NCBI RefSeq assembly: GCF_036373705.1
Contig: NC_089852.1
Span: 32,005,707 to 32,069,706, forward strand
Direction: 5' to 3'
Origin: Amia ocellicauda
Taxonomy: Eukaryota > Chordata > Actinopteri > Amiiformes > Amiidae
DNA: 64,000 bases
Shown here one piece after another: positions 21,497-30,571 of the stretch. The notes below the pieces were generated by a model that was not told where the DNA came from, searched no databases, and worked only from the letters and a program-made list of their open reading frames with translations. Each line of letters starts with the position of its first letter. Within the stretch, counting starts at the first letter, position 1. Position numbers and translations under genes: made by a program.

Positions 21497-22082
21497 AGCA
21501 GACAGAGATGTTAAAACCTGTTTGACCTCAATACTACAATAGTGTATAAGTTTGCATTTGGTTTGTGTAGGGCAGGCTCTCTGTAATTGCCCAAGAGTGC
21601 AAAGCCACACTGATTGTACATAAACATGCAAGGCTCACTTTTGAATGAACATCAACTGTCTTTTATGGTAGATTTACAGGTACTGGCTTACATGCAACTT
21701 CCTGAAGCCCTTGTGTTTCAGATCAGGGCAAACAAACAGAGCTCAGAAACAACATCAATGTAAACATTCAGAATCAATGTAATCATTGATTAAAGCAGTC
21801 TCTTAGAACACCTCACTGATGTCCTTGATATAACAACTCCTTGAAAGTAGGTATGCCGTTTCCCAGCTGAACACATAAACTATAAACATTTCAAGTGACA
21901 CTGGGATCTTAACCGTGTTCCCCAGGACTGCGAGTGAGTGTTAGCTCATCACAAAGGAGTCAGACTGTCAGACTCAGCTGTGGTTTTCTCCTGGGCAGCG
22001 ACTCATCTGGGGTCCCTCTTTACCCACCGATTGATATTCTACAGTAGTTTTATCATCAATGACCATAAATACATATTAATTG
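21497..22082 (-). other. Extra 5' sequence specific to OR2
   Basis: In OR1, OR3 and OR4 about 40 bp separate the exon-2 acceptor from the ATG. Here about 590 bp separate the matching acceptor (TTTGTTGTTTTAG, 22084) from the ATG. The added ~550 bp has no recognised element or repeat. It may be an insertion in the 5' UTR or part of a longer intron with a different acceptor. Confidence 0.5.
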
Positions 22083-22440
22083 TCTAAAACAACAAAGAGT
22101 ACCAGTAAGATCCTGCATCCATAATCAAGAGATCAATCAAGTGGAAGAATAAAAATAACAGATACCCAAACACAGTGAGAATGCAATAGTCACTGCAGTG
22201 AAACATGATGCTTGAGTGAATGTTGGTCTCCTCTTCTTCCCCAATAATAAGGGTGAATATACTCACATATATTAATCTATGTAGGAGCTGCTACAGGGAG
22301 GGAATACATCCATGTTTCTTAAGCTGAACTACAGTGCTTAGCTTTTTATAGCTCCTTCAGGAGGGAGGCTACTGAGATGTTCAAACTGAAAACAATCCTT
22401 TGAGACTGTGGCACTGTGATAATTGCTAATGAGTCCAAAT
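22083..22440 (-). promoter_or_regulatory. OR2 promoter, noncoding exon 1 and intron
   Basis: Minus strand: CTCCTGAAGGAG, TATA box CTATAAAAAG (22342-22351), leader exon to 22267, donor GTGAGTAT (intron from 22266), acceptor ending at 22084. The TATA and leader sequence match the left-edge unit (1-165) more closely than OR1, OR3 or OR4. Instead of TAATTA it has TAATTG about 80 bp upstream. Confidence 0.7.
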
Positions 22441-23040
22441 TAGAAAGCATTTTTAAAATCAATATGTAAAAAACAAATGAGTTTTCTTTTTCCAGAGGGT
22501 GTGTATACGATGTGTGTATAAAACTGTAAAATGTATGAAGCAATATGCCTTTTAAGTGAAAGGGAGACATTTACTATCTCCTATCTCCACTCTGCGCTAA
22601 AGACTTGTTTGTCCTCAATACACCAGTAGCACACTCATTGGATTTTATCATTTATAATATTGACTTGAAACAAAATACTGTTTTGGCAGCTGCCAAATCA
22701 TTATTTTGAAAAAAAAAAAAAAAATCTTATAAAGGTTTATTCATAATTCATACATGGGATTAATGGTTCCTAACTGTTTTATAAACTATTAACCATTCAT
22801 TATACCATAATATAATGTGTTACAGTTCAAAGTTTAGAAAAAAGCATAAAAAAATAAAAAAGTGGATTGTGCAGAGTGATTTTATTTGTGGAACATGGAA
22901 TATAGTTTTGACGATAGAAAGATAAAACTTGTTCAATATGTGAAAAAGATGAAATCTTGATTTTTATAATGCTGCGTACAAGACTGAAAGCATTTGAAAG
23001 GTGTTCCTGGTGAAATACTACAAGCATCACACTGAAAGAT
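22441..23040. repeat. Duplicated OR upstream flank (matches 166-683)
   Basis: Continues the similarity to the left-edge unit up to GGAATATAGTT (about 22904). Here the sequence runs on uninterrupted into TTGACGATAGAAAG, whereas the left-edge copy has a DIRS element at that point. It also contains GGTGAAATACTACAAGCATC, found again at 57400. Confidence 0.65.
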
Positions 23041-23560
23041 TTTTCTGTTGAGTGAAGTTACACATATACATTAATGACCATATACGCAACCCTGATTAAG
23101 ATCCTTCTAAGTGATAAGGTCATGGAAATGTACAATACTAAGAAAAGGCAGGAGTCATTCTGTCATTCAAAATTCATTCTGAGTCTGAGTGCTGTTTCAT
23201 GCAGGTCATTTCTTCTTTATGATGCATATACTGATATTGATTATTAGTATATAAAATATATAAATATGCACTTGTGTCACATCCTAGGTTCATCACCCTT
23301 CCAAGTTCACTGTTAAATGTCTCTCTTACCGCAGTTCAGTCTGTTCCCTTACAATCATCTGATTATTACATTCTCATTATCTTCCCATCAAGCAATTATC
23401 ACACATGTTCCTCATTTAACCAGCTCACTGTTTATAGCCTTTTGTTTCCTCAAACCACTGCAAAGCATTGTTTTACCTCTCTTTGATTAATCAGCTTCCT
23501 GAAATCGTGTGTATTGACCCATGCCTGATCACCGCTCTTTGTTTTCTAGATTGCCTTGTG
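23041..23560. other. Interval with no recognised feature
   Basis: AT-rich sequence with a few short open frames that resemble nothing known. Confidence 0.4.
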
Positions 23561-23564
23561 TAAC

Positions 23565-23668
23565 CGATGCGGGTCGGAGCTCCCTGCCCAGGATTTGAAC
23601 TGCGCACCACCAGCGCCCCTGCAAGCACAGTGCAGCGTTAAGCCCTCTACGCTAAAAGCGCCAGGCCT
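23565..23668 (-). mobile_element. tRNA-derived SINE head
   Basis: On the minus strand an A-box-like TAGCGTAGAGGGCTTAACGC (23654-23635) is followed about 40 nt later by a perfect B box GTTCAAATCC (23600-23591). The promoter boxes fit RNA polymerase III transcription. Pairing in the acceptor stem is poor, so a SINE head is more likely than a working tRNA gene. Confidence 0.55.
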
Positions 23669-23739
23669 CCTACTTTAGGCCGGGCTTAACACTGTACTAC
23701 TTTTACTGAGGGGTTACATCACTTTGTAACGGGCTCATT

Positions 23740-23925
23740 ATGGTACAAATGAGTCCCGGTTACACTTGTCTGCCGCGTACGACCAATCGATTGACCTATT
23801 GCTTGTTTACCCAATTATGCCTTTTGCCTTACCCTTCCTGCACTGTTACTTGGATTTTCACTCCTCCGGAATTTGCAACTGGATCCTCACCTGTTTACCC
23901 ATCTGGGCATCGGGACCTGACAGTT
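23740..23925 (+). repeat. Unnamed repeat end carrying the 66-bp shared motif
   Basis: Contains the CACTCCTCC..ACCTGACA motif (23859-23922) also at 4111-4176. It joins directly to a truncated Tc1 at TTGGACAG. It could be the 3' end of an LTR. Confidence 0.4.
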
Positions 23926-24573
23926 GGACAGTTGAAGACTGGAAAAATGTTGCCTGGTCTGATGAGTCTCGATTTCTGTTGAGACATTCAAATGGTAGAG
24001 TCAGAATTTGGCGTAAACAGAATGAGAACATGGATCCATCATGCCTTGTTACCACTGTGCAGGCTGGTGGTGGTGGTGTAATGGTGTGGGGGATGTTTTC
24101 TTGGCACACTTTAGGCCCCTTAGTGCCAATTGGGCATCGTTTAAATGCCACGGCCTACCTGAGCATTGTTTCTGACCATGTCCATCCCTTTATGACCACC
24201 ATGTACCCATCCTCTGATGGCTACTTCCAGCAGGATAATGCACCATGTCACAAAGGTCGAATCATTTCAAATTGGTTTCTTGAACATGACAATGAGTTCA
24301 CTGTACTAAACTGGCCCCCACAGTCACCAGATCTCAATCCAATAGAGCATCTTTGGGATGTGGTGGAACGGGAGCTTCGTGCCCTGGATGTGCATCCCAC
24401 AAATCTCCATCAACTGCAAGATGCTATCCTATCAATATGGGCCAACATTTCTAAAGAATGCTTTCAGCACCTTGTTGAATCAATGCCACGTAGAATTAAG
24501 GCAGTTCTGAAGGCGAAAGGGGGTCAAACACAGTATTAGTATGGTGTTCCTAATAATCCTTTAGGTGAGTGTA
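23926..24573 (+). pseudogene. Tc1 transposon, 3' half
   Basis: The frame from [17 protein letters not shown] to KAKGGQTQY is the C-terminal ~205 residues of the same transposase that is complete at 30591-31643. Only two residue differences were noticed over the shared part (N/D in RHSNGRV, D/E in IVSDHV). All three DDE acidic positions fall in the retained part (SDES, QDNAPCH, NPIEHLWD), but the DNA-binding domain is missing. The right terminal repeat GGTGTTCCTAATAATCC..GTGAGTGTA is present and lies in a TA run. Confidence 0.9.
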
Positions 24574-24589
24574 TATATATATATATATA

Positions 24590-24674
24590 AAATGTAAAAT
24601 ATACTTATTTACATATTCTGAGAGCAAATGAAACAAGTTAGGAAAAGTCAGATTCAGATGTGAAGTTCAGATGC
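24590..24674. repeat. OR downstream flank
   Basis: AATGTAAAATATACTTATTT and GAGAGCAAATGAAACAAG match 5066-5125 downstream of OR1, linking the neighbouring OR pseudogene to the OR1-type unit. Confidence 0.65.
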
Positions 24675-25017
24675 AAAGTTATCAAATGTGGCACAGGTCT
24701 GCATTAATTTATTAATCTCTTCGCTCGACTTTGCACAAGCCCTAAAAATGTGGATATACGAATATAGAATAAAAAGGGCTTCAGAAACATGAATAAGTAT
24801 TACAATGTAACTATAGACATTGTTAATAGTTGTGTCTACACAAGACAGCTTTACAATTTATCAGTTATCACAATATAGTTTGTCAATTTGAGATCCACAG
24901 AGAGGAAGTCTGATATTTAATAATATCCCAATTGTTGATTTACAGAAAGGAAGACTCCAAGATATCAACAGAAATTGCAACATACCTGTCATAAGCTATC
25001 ACTGTTAAAATGGTAAG
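24675..25017 (-). pseudogene. Olfactory receptor pseudogene fragment
   Basis: Minus-strand DNA closely matches the TM3-TM6 region of OR1 and OR2, from about the DRY motif to the SSEE region. It lacks both ends, has an internal deletion of about 60 bp between the TM4 region and ATACCTGTCAT, and carries several stops in every frame. It is cut at 25017 by the interspersed repeat and on the other side shortly after the TM5-TM6 loop. Confidence 0.85.
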
Positions 25018-25535
25018 GCGGGCAGCGCGAGAGGCACCATGACCCAATCACAGTGTCTGAAACTGAAGGGAAACCGGAGGGCGGAAGAGCAAGACAGTCC
25101 TGCGAGAACCAGCAAATAGAAACTTTATTAACAAGCTAGCTTGGATGCACCACGTCAGGAAATTCCTTCAGTGAGAACTTATTTTGTTTAGAAACATGAG
25201 TGAAGCTTTATAAGAAAATGACGTAGAATGTCGTGGCCGTTCATCCAATCAAAAGGTGCAAACCCGAGTTTGTTTACAATCTGTCTTCCTGGGGGGAGAT
25301 GTGGGATCCAGGGAGAGGTGGCTTTCTTTGATCTATGCCAGAGGTCCCTCAGATCTTTTAAAACTGTCCCTCAGTCATTAACAAAACAGTTCTTACCAAT
25401 CTGGGGAAGCAATTAAGTCCACAAACAGACTTTTAACAGACAAACAGCTGTGGGCTATCTCTCTGTTTGGGTGTTCCTCTTATCATAATAAACAGAAGTC
25501 AAAGTGGAGAGAGGAATGTCTAGAGGGTATGCCCT
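25018..25535. repeat. Interspersed repeat, copy 2 (matches 7118-7905)
   Basis: An uninterrupted copy of the repeat that is split by Tc1 at 7291. It joins directly to the truncated OR pseudogene. Confidence 0.6.
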
Positions 25536-25819
25536 GAACTGCCAACAGCTCGCAGCCGCACAAATGTCTGCCAAGAGGGCACCTTGAAAGAGGGTCCACA
25601 ACGTGGCTACGTCTCAAGTCGAGTGCGCCACCAGGTGTTCAGGCACCGGGGTCCCAGTCGACTCATAGGCCATGGTATAACGGTACCTTAAAGGCTGGTT
25701 GCATTGCCTGCTTTAAGAATAAAGAGACTGCTCCTTTAAGGATCCTCCTAGCTCAACCCAGAGAGTGCAGAGGTCAATCTTTCAGGAAATAGACTGTGTA
25801 TGTGTGTGCATACACTCTT
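25536..25819. other. GC-richer unassigned segment
   Basis: 25550-25730 has a composition like the DIRS fragments elsewhere (for example GAGTGCGCCACCAGGTGTTC), but no coding motif could be confirmed. The rest is unassigned. Confidence 0.3.
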
Positions 25820-25900
25820 GACCTTGAGAGGAGCAGAGCTGAGGAGTTGAGTAGAGCAGGGCAGGGTAGAGCAGTGTAGCACAGCGTAGGAGAGACAGTT
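25820..25900 (-). mobile_element. Inverted 5' piece of the L2 LINE
   Basis: CAGGGTAGAGCAGTGTAGCA and AGGAGAGACAG match the plus strand at 13140-13185, which is the antisense strand of the other L2 copy. The sense-orientation L2 begins right after, at 25901. This fits a 5' inversion made during reverse transcription. Confidence 0.5.
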
Positions 25901-26730
25901 CCAGAGCAACATACACCGAATCCGTCACTTCCTCACCGACTACTTGACTCAGCTGCTCATCCAGTCACTGGTCTTCTCCCGCCTGGACCACTGCAACTCC
26001 CTCCTGGCTGGCTTACCTGCAACTACTACCCACCCGCTCCAGCTCATCCAGAACTCTGCGGCTCGTCTGGTATTCTCTCTGCCCCGTTTCACACGCTACT
26101 CCACTGCTTCGCTCCCTCCACTGGCTCCCGATACCGGCACGCATTCAGTTCAAGACATTGACCCTCACCTACCGCTATCTCGACCACACTACACAAAGCT
26201 ACCTTCAGACACTTGTCTCCTCATACATCCCCTCCAGACCACTGTGGTCTTCCAGTGCCAGAAGACTAACTCTGCCTCCTCTCCACTCTCCTTCCTCCAG
26301 AGCCGCTCCTTCTCATCCCAGGACCATAAATGTTGGATTGACCTTCCCACTGAAGTCAAAACAGCAGAGTCCTTGACCTCCTTCTGGCGCTTACTCAAAA
26401 CACATCTTTTCAGACAGTACTTGTAATATTAGTCCTTTTAATCCCCGTTAGATAGCACTTCACAGAGTTTTATTATGCTTCTTGCGTTTTTGATTGTTTT
26501 CCTCCTTGCTCCCTTTCCCGTAGCCCTTGACTGTGACCCTACATCTTGACAGCACTTAGCTTTTACTGTTCAGGAGGTATGACCTCACTTACTGTACTTG
26601 CCTGTGTAAATTGGAAGTTGTAAAATGTATTATATTTTGAATTTCTATGTTTTATGTAAATTTAATTTGTAATGTTTGATGCCTTGTACTTAACTGTCGC
26701 CCTGCATAAGGGGGTCTGCCAAGAAATAAA

Positions 26731-26794
<64 letters not shown>
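25901..26794 (+). pseudogene. L2-type LINE, 3' end with (AAT)n tail
   Basis: A 5'-truncated copy of the element at 10985-13195. The frame 25944-26426 reads LDHCNSLLAGLPATTTHPLQ and later FPLKSKQQS-type sequence in a neighbouring frame. A 3' UTR follows with CCCTGCATAAGGGGGTCTGC then CAAGAAATAA and an AAT run (26727-26794), the usual L2-type tail. Confidence 0.85.
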
Positions 26795-27055
26795 TTAGGG
26801 CCTGTGCTTTTCTAATAATGATCTGGACTCTGGGACAGTTGTGGGCTGACACCTGGCAGATGAATTTCAGTGTGGACGATAAGGTAATACATGCAGGTAA
26901 CAAAAATGTCCACTATAATTACACTATGGGAGGAACAGAACTAGATGAAGTAACGCATGAGAAAGACCTAGGAGTCTATGTGGACTCCTCACTTTCTCCA
27001 TCCAAACAATGTAGGGAAGCAATAAAAAGGGAAAACAGAATGTTAGGGTATATTG

Positions 27056-27139
27056 TATTTTTGCACTTTGTTTTGCACTTCTGTTGTAAGTCGCCCTGGA
27101 TAAGGGTGTCTGCCAAGAAATAAAAAATAATAATAAATG
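27056..27139 (+). mobile_element. L2/SINE tail inserted in the CR1 LINE
   Basis: About 80 bp ending GTAAGTCGCCCTGGATAAGG, TCTGCCAAGAAATAA and a short AAT run, placed inside a stretch that is continuous in fragment 1 (about 15436). It is the extreme 3' end of an L2-type retrotransposon or its SINE. Confidence 0.7.
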
Positions 27140-27212
27140 TCAAAAGTGTAGAATTAAAAACAAGGGAAGTAATGTTAAGACTGTACAATGCACTAGTTTA
27201 AATCACTTTAAA

Positions 27213-27374
27213 CCAGATTAAATCAAAACTTTGACCCACCTGCTAAAAGCAAACATCATAGCGGTTACATTTCTGATTAGAAGAAAGTGGCATCTTACTA
27301 ATAATGAAGCGGCAACTGAGTACAGTTCTGTAGTTTTCTATTAGTGTCTGGGCCAAAGTTTTGATTTAATCCAG
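27213..27374. mobile_element. 162-bp MITE
   Basis: Left end CCAGATTAAATCAAAACTTT and right end AAAGTTTTGATTTAATCCAG are inverted repeats of about 25 bp with one or two mismatches. It splits the CR1 LINE. Superfamily not assigned. Confidence 0.75.
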
Positions 27375-27850
27375 CCCCTCAACTGGAATACTGTGTACAG
27401 TTCTAAGCACCACACTTTAAGAAAGATATCGCTGCTCTAGAGGCAGTTCAGAGGAGAGCAACCAGACTTATTCCAGGTCTGAAGGGAATGTCCTACTGAG
27501 AGACTGAGGAACTGAACCTTTTCACCCTGGAACAGAGGAGACTACACGGGGACTTGATTCCAGTCTTCAAAATCATCGACTACATCAAACCAGAGGAGCT
27601 TTTCCAGATCAGCAGCGACACACGCACCTGGGGACACAAATGGAAATTGGATTTCAAGACAGAAAACAGGAGACACTTCTTCACACAGAGAGTTGTGACA
27701 ATCTGGAACAAACTCCCCAGCGATGTGGTAGAAGCTGAAAATTTGGGAACTTTTAAAATCAGACTGGATAGGATCCTTGGATCATTCAGTTATTAATGGA
27801 TACCAAACGAGCACGATGGGTCAAATGGCCTCCTCTCGTTTGTAAACTTT

Positions 27851-28310
27851 CTTATGTTCTCATCTTCTTATGTATATAGTGAAGTACAACAAAGTAAACA
27901 ATCACCAAATCAACCCAAAACACAAGGCAGTAAACCATTACACCAAGGGTGATTCTAAGATTTTGTAAATGTGGGGTCCATAAGGGGGGCATGATAATTA
28001 CAGATTGTTTTGCAAAATGGCTTTTAAAAACTCAGTTTGTAATTTAAGATTGAAGCAAAGGAGAAAATGTACCACCATATTTGCTACCATTTGCTAGTGA
28101 CAAAATTACGTAAAAATTGCCATTAACACAATAGACAACAGTGATACCTTATTGCCATTAACAAATAGGCATTATAGACGACTTCTCCACCCGCGTCAAC
28201 CACAAAAGTGCTTACATATGGCTACATCCATATGATCGAATTGTAGAGCTGCCTGAGTGGAGGGGTTAAACACGCACCCCGGGAACTGTAGTTCCGTGTT
28301 GGAAAAAGGA
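27851..28310. other. Interval with no recognised feature
   Basis: AT-rich sequence after the CR1 LINE; no coding frame recognised. Confidence 0.4.
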
Positions 28311-28314
28311 CGAG

Positions 28315-28430
28315 TAAGGCAAATCCCGGACAATTTTAGATATTTAAAAAATCCGTCTGGCCGGAGATTAAATGACTTAAAAAGAGGACATTGTCCTGTA
28401 AAAACTGGATGTATGGTAACCCTAAGCTAG
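28315..28430. mobile_element. Possible DNA-transposon end
   Basis: Read on the minus strand, GGGTTACCATACATCCAGTT then TTTACAGGACAATGTCC resembles a terminal sequence common to a vertebrate DNA-transposon family. The other terminus was not found. Confidence 0.4.
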
Positions 28431-28619
28431 TATAGGTATAGGTATCACCATTCATCAAATTGTAAATGTCATAGCAGAAAATGTAAATGATTTATTTACC
28501 ATAAACTGTCTTGTCTTGAAACCAACATATAGTCTGGCTGTGGCTATGCGTATACACAGCAGAGAGCAGAGCACAACAACAGCAGCACGGGTGTGTACAA
28601 TTCATAATTCCTCCACTCT

Positions 28620-28765
28620 CACCTGCATCCTTGCTGGGTGGTATACACTCAAAAAGACATCTTTGGTAAAATAAACTAATGTCCAGAATATGGACACGAG
28701 AAACTGCCTATGAATTATATGAACATTATGGAGTGACTGGGGGTGGGGGGCCACTCATTCTGAAA
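28620..28765. repeat. Repeat shared with 40615-40735
   Basis: GGTATACACTCAAAAAGACA..CTTTGGTAAAATAAACTAA and GAGTGACTGGGGG occur in the same order in both places. Confidence 0.6.
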
Positions 28766-28781
28766 GAAAATGAAAAGACAA

Positions 28782-28782
<1 letters not shown>

Positions 28783-28836
<54 letters not shown>

Positions 28837-29095
28837 TCTTTCTTGGCAGATACTCTTATCCAGGGCGACATAAAAAACATAAGAGCAATACAAAGTGCAA
28901 AAATACAATACATTTCAAAGCATAATGCAATTTACAAATTCCAATTTACATGCTTGTATAGGAAATATACAGTAAACAATATAAGTCCTAGATCCTAGAT
29001 AGTAAAAGCTAGTAAGTGCAGGTAACATTAAGAGCTAAGGGAAAGGAGGCATAGAGGAAATCAAAATAAATAATACAAGTACTGAAAATAATGTC
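28783..29095 (-). mobile_element. L2-type LINE 3' end with (ATT)n
   Basis: The ATT run (28783-28836) is the tail read in reverse. It is followed by TTTCTTGGCAGATACTCTTA then TCCAGGGCGAC, the reverse of the L2 tail. Weak similarity to the 3' UTR at about 11000-11110 continues to about 29095. Confidence 0.75.
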
Positions 29096-29394
29096 AAATG
29101 TCAAAGCATTATGTTTTACTCAGTGCAATTTTACAGGATAATAAACTACTAATTTACAAGTTGAGTCTGAACAGATGTTTCTTTAATCAAACCTTGAGAC
29201 AACCAAATCTAAACTTCAGAAAATGAAAACCAAATTCCCAAAACTGCTTTTATTTTAAAATACATTTTAAAATTACAGTCATGTAATAACTCCCCACACG
29301 AAGCACATCCTGGTCGCTACCACAAAACCCTCCCACTAGTAACACACAGGCTCGTATGAACTAATATAAAGTGGTGGGCCTGAAGCACCTCATA

Positions 29395-29614
29395 ACATTG
29401 ACCTACATGCCAATCACAATTGACAGTACTTGATAGCTGGTTTACATTAGGTACTGTAGATTGAAGAATCTTCTGAGACACAAACGCCTCTATCTAGTGT
29501 TGGAATTCTAATGTGTGATTAGTGTTTTAGTCAATGTTCAGGAAAAGAGCATAAAAACGAGAAGAATAAGACCCCATTCTGCAGAATGATTTTAAGTGTG
29601 GAAAGTGGAATAGA
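29395..29614. repeat. Remnant OR far-upstream block without a receptor
   Basis: Matches 6690-6930 upstream of OR1. No OR coding exon, promoter or leader exon follows in the expected direction (left), so this is the relic of a duplicated unit. Similarity ends at GGAATAGAGTT, where the DIRS-type element starts. 29096-29394 shows nothing else recognisable. Confidence 0.6.
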
Positions 29615-29876
29615 GTTATCCATTGAGTCAGAAAACCACCCAGATGGGGAGGGACTATGCAGTTACCCATGGGAACTCTGTAAACGAATGTGTATCAATG
29701 CTGCCTACTGAACCATGGAAGTGTGACATCCCAGCAGACCCCCTCTTGCGTCTGTTATAAATAGTGAGACACACACCCCTATACTTCCTCTTTTGCCAGA
29801 GCTAGACTTCCACGTGACAACCCAGCTCTGAGGGGTTTCTCTTTCTTGGATAACTGGTGTTGCATTCACAACCTAT
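29615..29876. mobile_element. Short DIRS-type terminal element
   Basis: The left end is GTTATCCATTGAGTCAG; the right end is GGATAACTGGTGTTGCATTC then ACAACCTAT. Read inward from the right this gives the ATAGGTTG..CAAC..GTTATCC word found at 9945 and 42552. A TATA-like TTATAAATAG lies inside. It carries no genes. Confidence 0.55.
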
Positions 29877-30571
29877 CATTTTAATGATTGAAAGATAAAA
29901 CTGGTTCAATAATAAATACCTGAGATTTCGAAGTATACAATCCTACTTACAGGTTTGATAACATGTCAGAGGTGTCCCTGGTGAAATAACAAGCATCACA
30001 TTGAAAGAAGCCCTATTCTTCTATTATGTGTATTTACAGTGCCTGGACATTAATAAACAACCCCCCAACTATGATTATTTATGTGCTAGTAATGTGTCTT
30101 GGTTGATACTGTAATGCTTATTTTGTCTGCAATGTGATTAATATTACTGTTAAGTCAACTATTTTACAAATGATTTTAAAACAAAATGGATGAGATTAAA
30201 CACACAGTTGACTTGTAAATATTGACATTGACAAGTGATTCAATACATTATTGTGCTGGTTGAAATTTGAATATAATCAAGCAGTAGAGCATTGTCCAAA
30301 AACTGAATGTATACAGGCTGAAATCCAGTGTTCAAATCCTTGTCACAGCCTATGTATTTAAGATCTATTACCCCATTATCTGATTCAATAAGCAATTAAC
30401 GTTATTTAAAACCAATGTTGGTGACAGATGTTTTAATCAATAGTTTAAACTATGTTTTTATCATTACTGTATATTAATATAACATACACTTAGTTATAAG
30501 AGCAAATGAAATAAGTTAGGAAAATTCAAGAAAAAGGGGAAGATTAATATCCAAGATATATATATATATAT
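29877..30571. repeat. OR-unit flank and downstream block
   Basis: Contains GTCCCTGGTGAAATAACAAG (as at 22990 and 57390), then a diverged copy of the OR downstream block (30165-30400, GAATATAATCAAGCAGTAGA), then GAGCAAATGAAATAAGTTAG as downstream of OR1. It supports an ancestral tandem unit. Confidence 0.55.

Larger units (their letters stand above)
26795..27850 (+). pseudogene. CR1/Rex-type LINE, RT C-terminal fragment 2
   Basis: Frames give WADTWQMNFSV, YNYTMGGTELDEVTHEKDLG and, after two insertions, FKIIDYIKPEELFQ and RVVTIWNKLPSDVV with FKIRLDRIL. The last motif is the conserved C-terminus of CR1-like ORF2. It starts at the same word (ATTAGGGCCTGTGCTTTTCT) as fragment 1 at about 15165. 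Interrupted at 27056-27139 and about 27200-27374. Confidence 0.75.

Noticed and set aside
21497-21631. 45-codon N-terminal extension of OR2
   Set aside because: Begins with TTG, is not similar to other ORs and lies in sequence absent from the paralogues.
23565-23668. A functional tRNA gene
   Set aside because: A- and B-box-like sequences are present but the acceptor stem does not pair convincingly and there is no poly-T terminator directly after; a SINE head fits better.
26727-26794. CRISPR-like array or regulatory repeat from AAT units
   Set aside because: Perfect trinucleotide repeat with no spacers, in a vertebrate genome; it is the LINE tail.
28726-28908. ORFs with poly-Asn or poly-Leu runs (also 26652-26903 and 44080-44274)
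   Set aside because: They are translations of ATT/AAT microsatellites at L2 tails.
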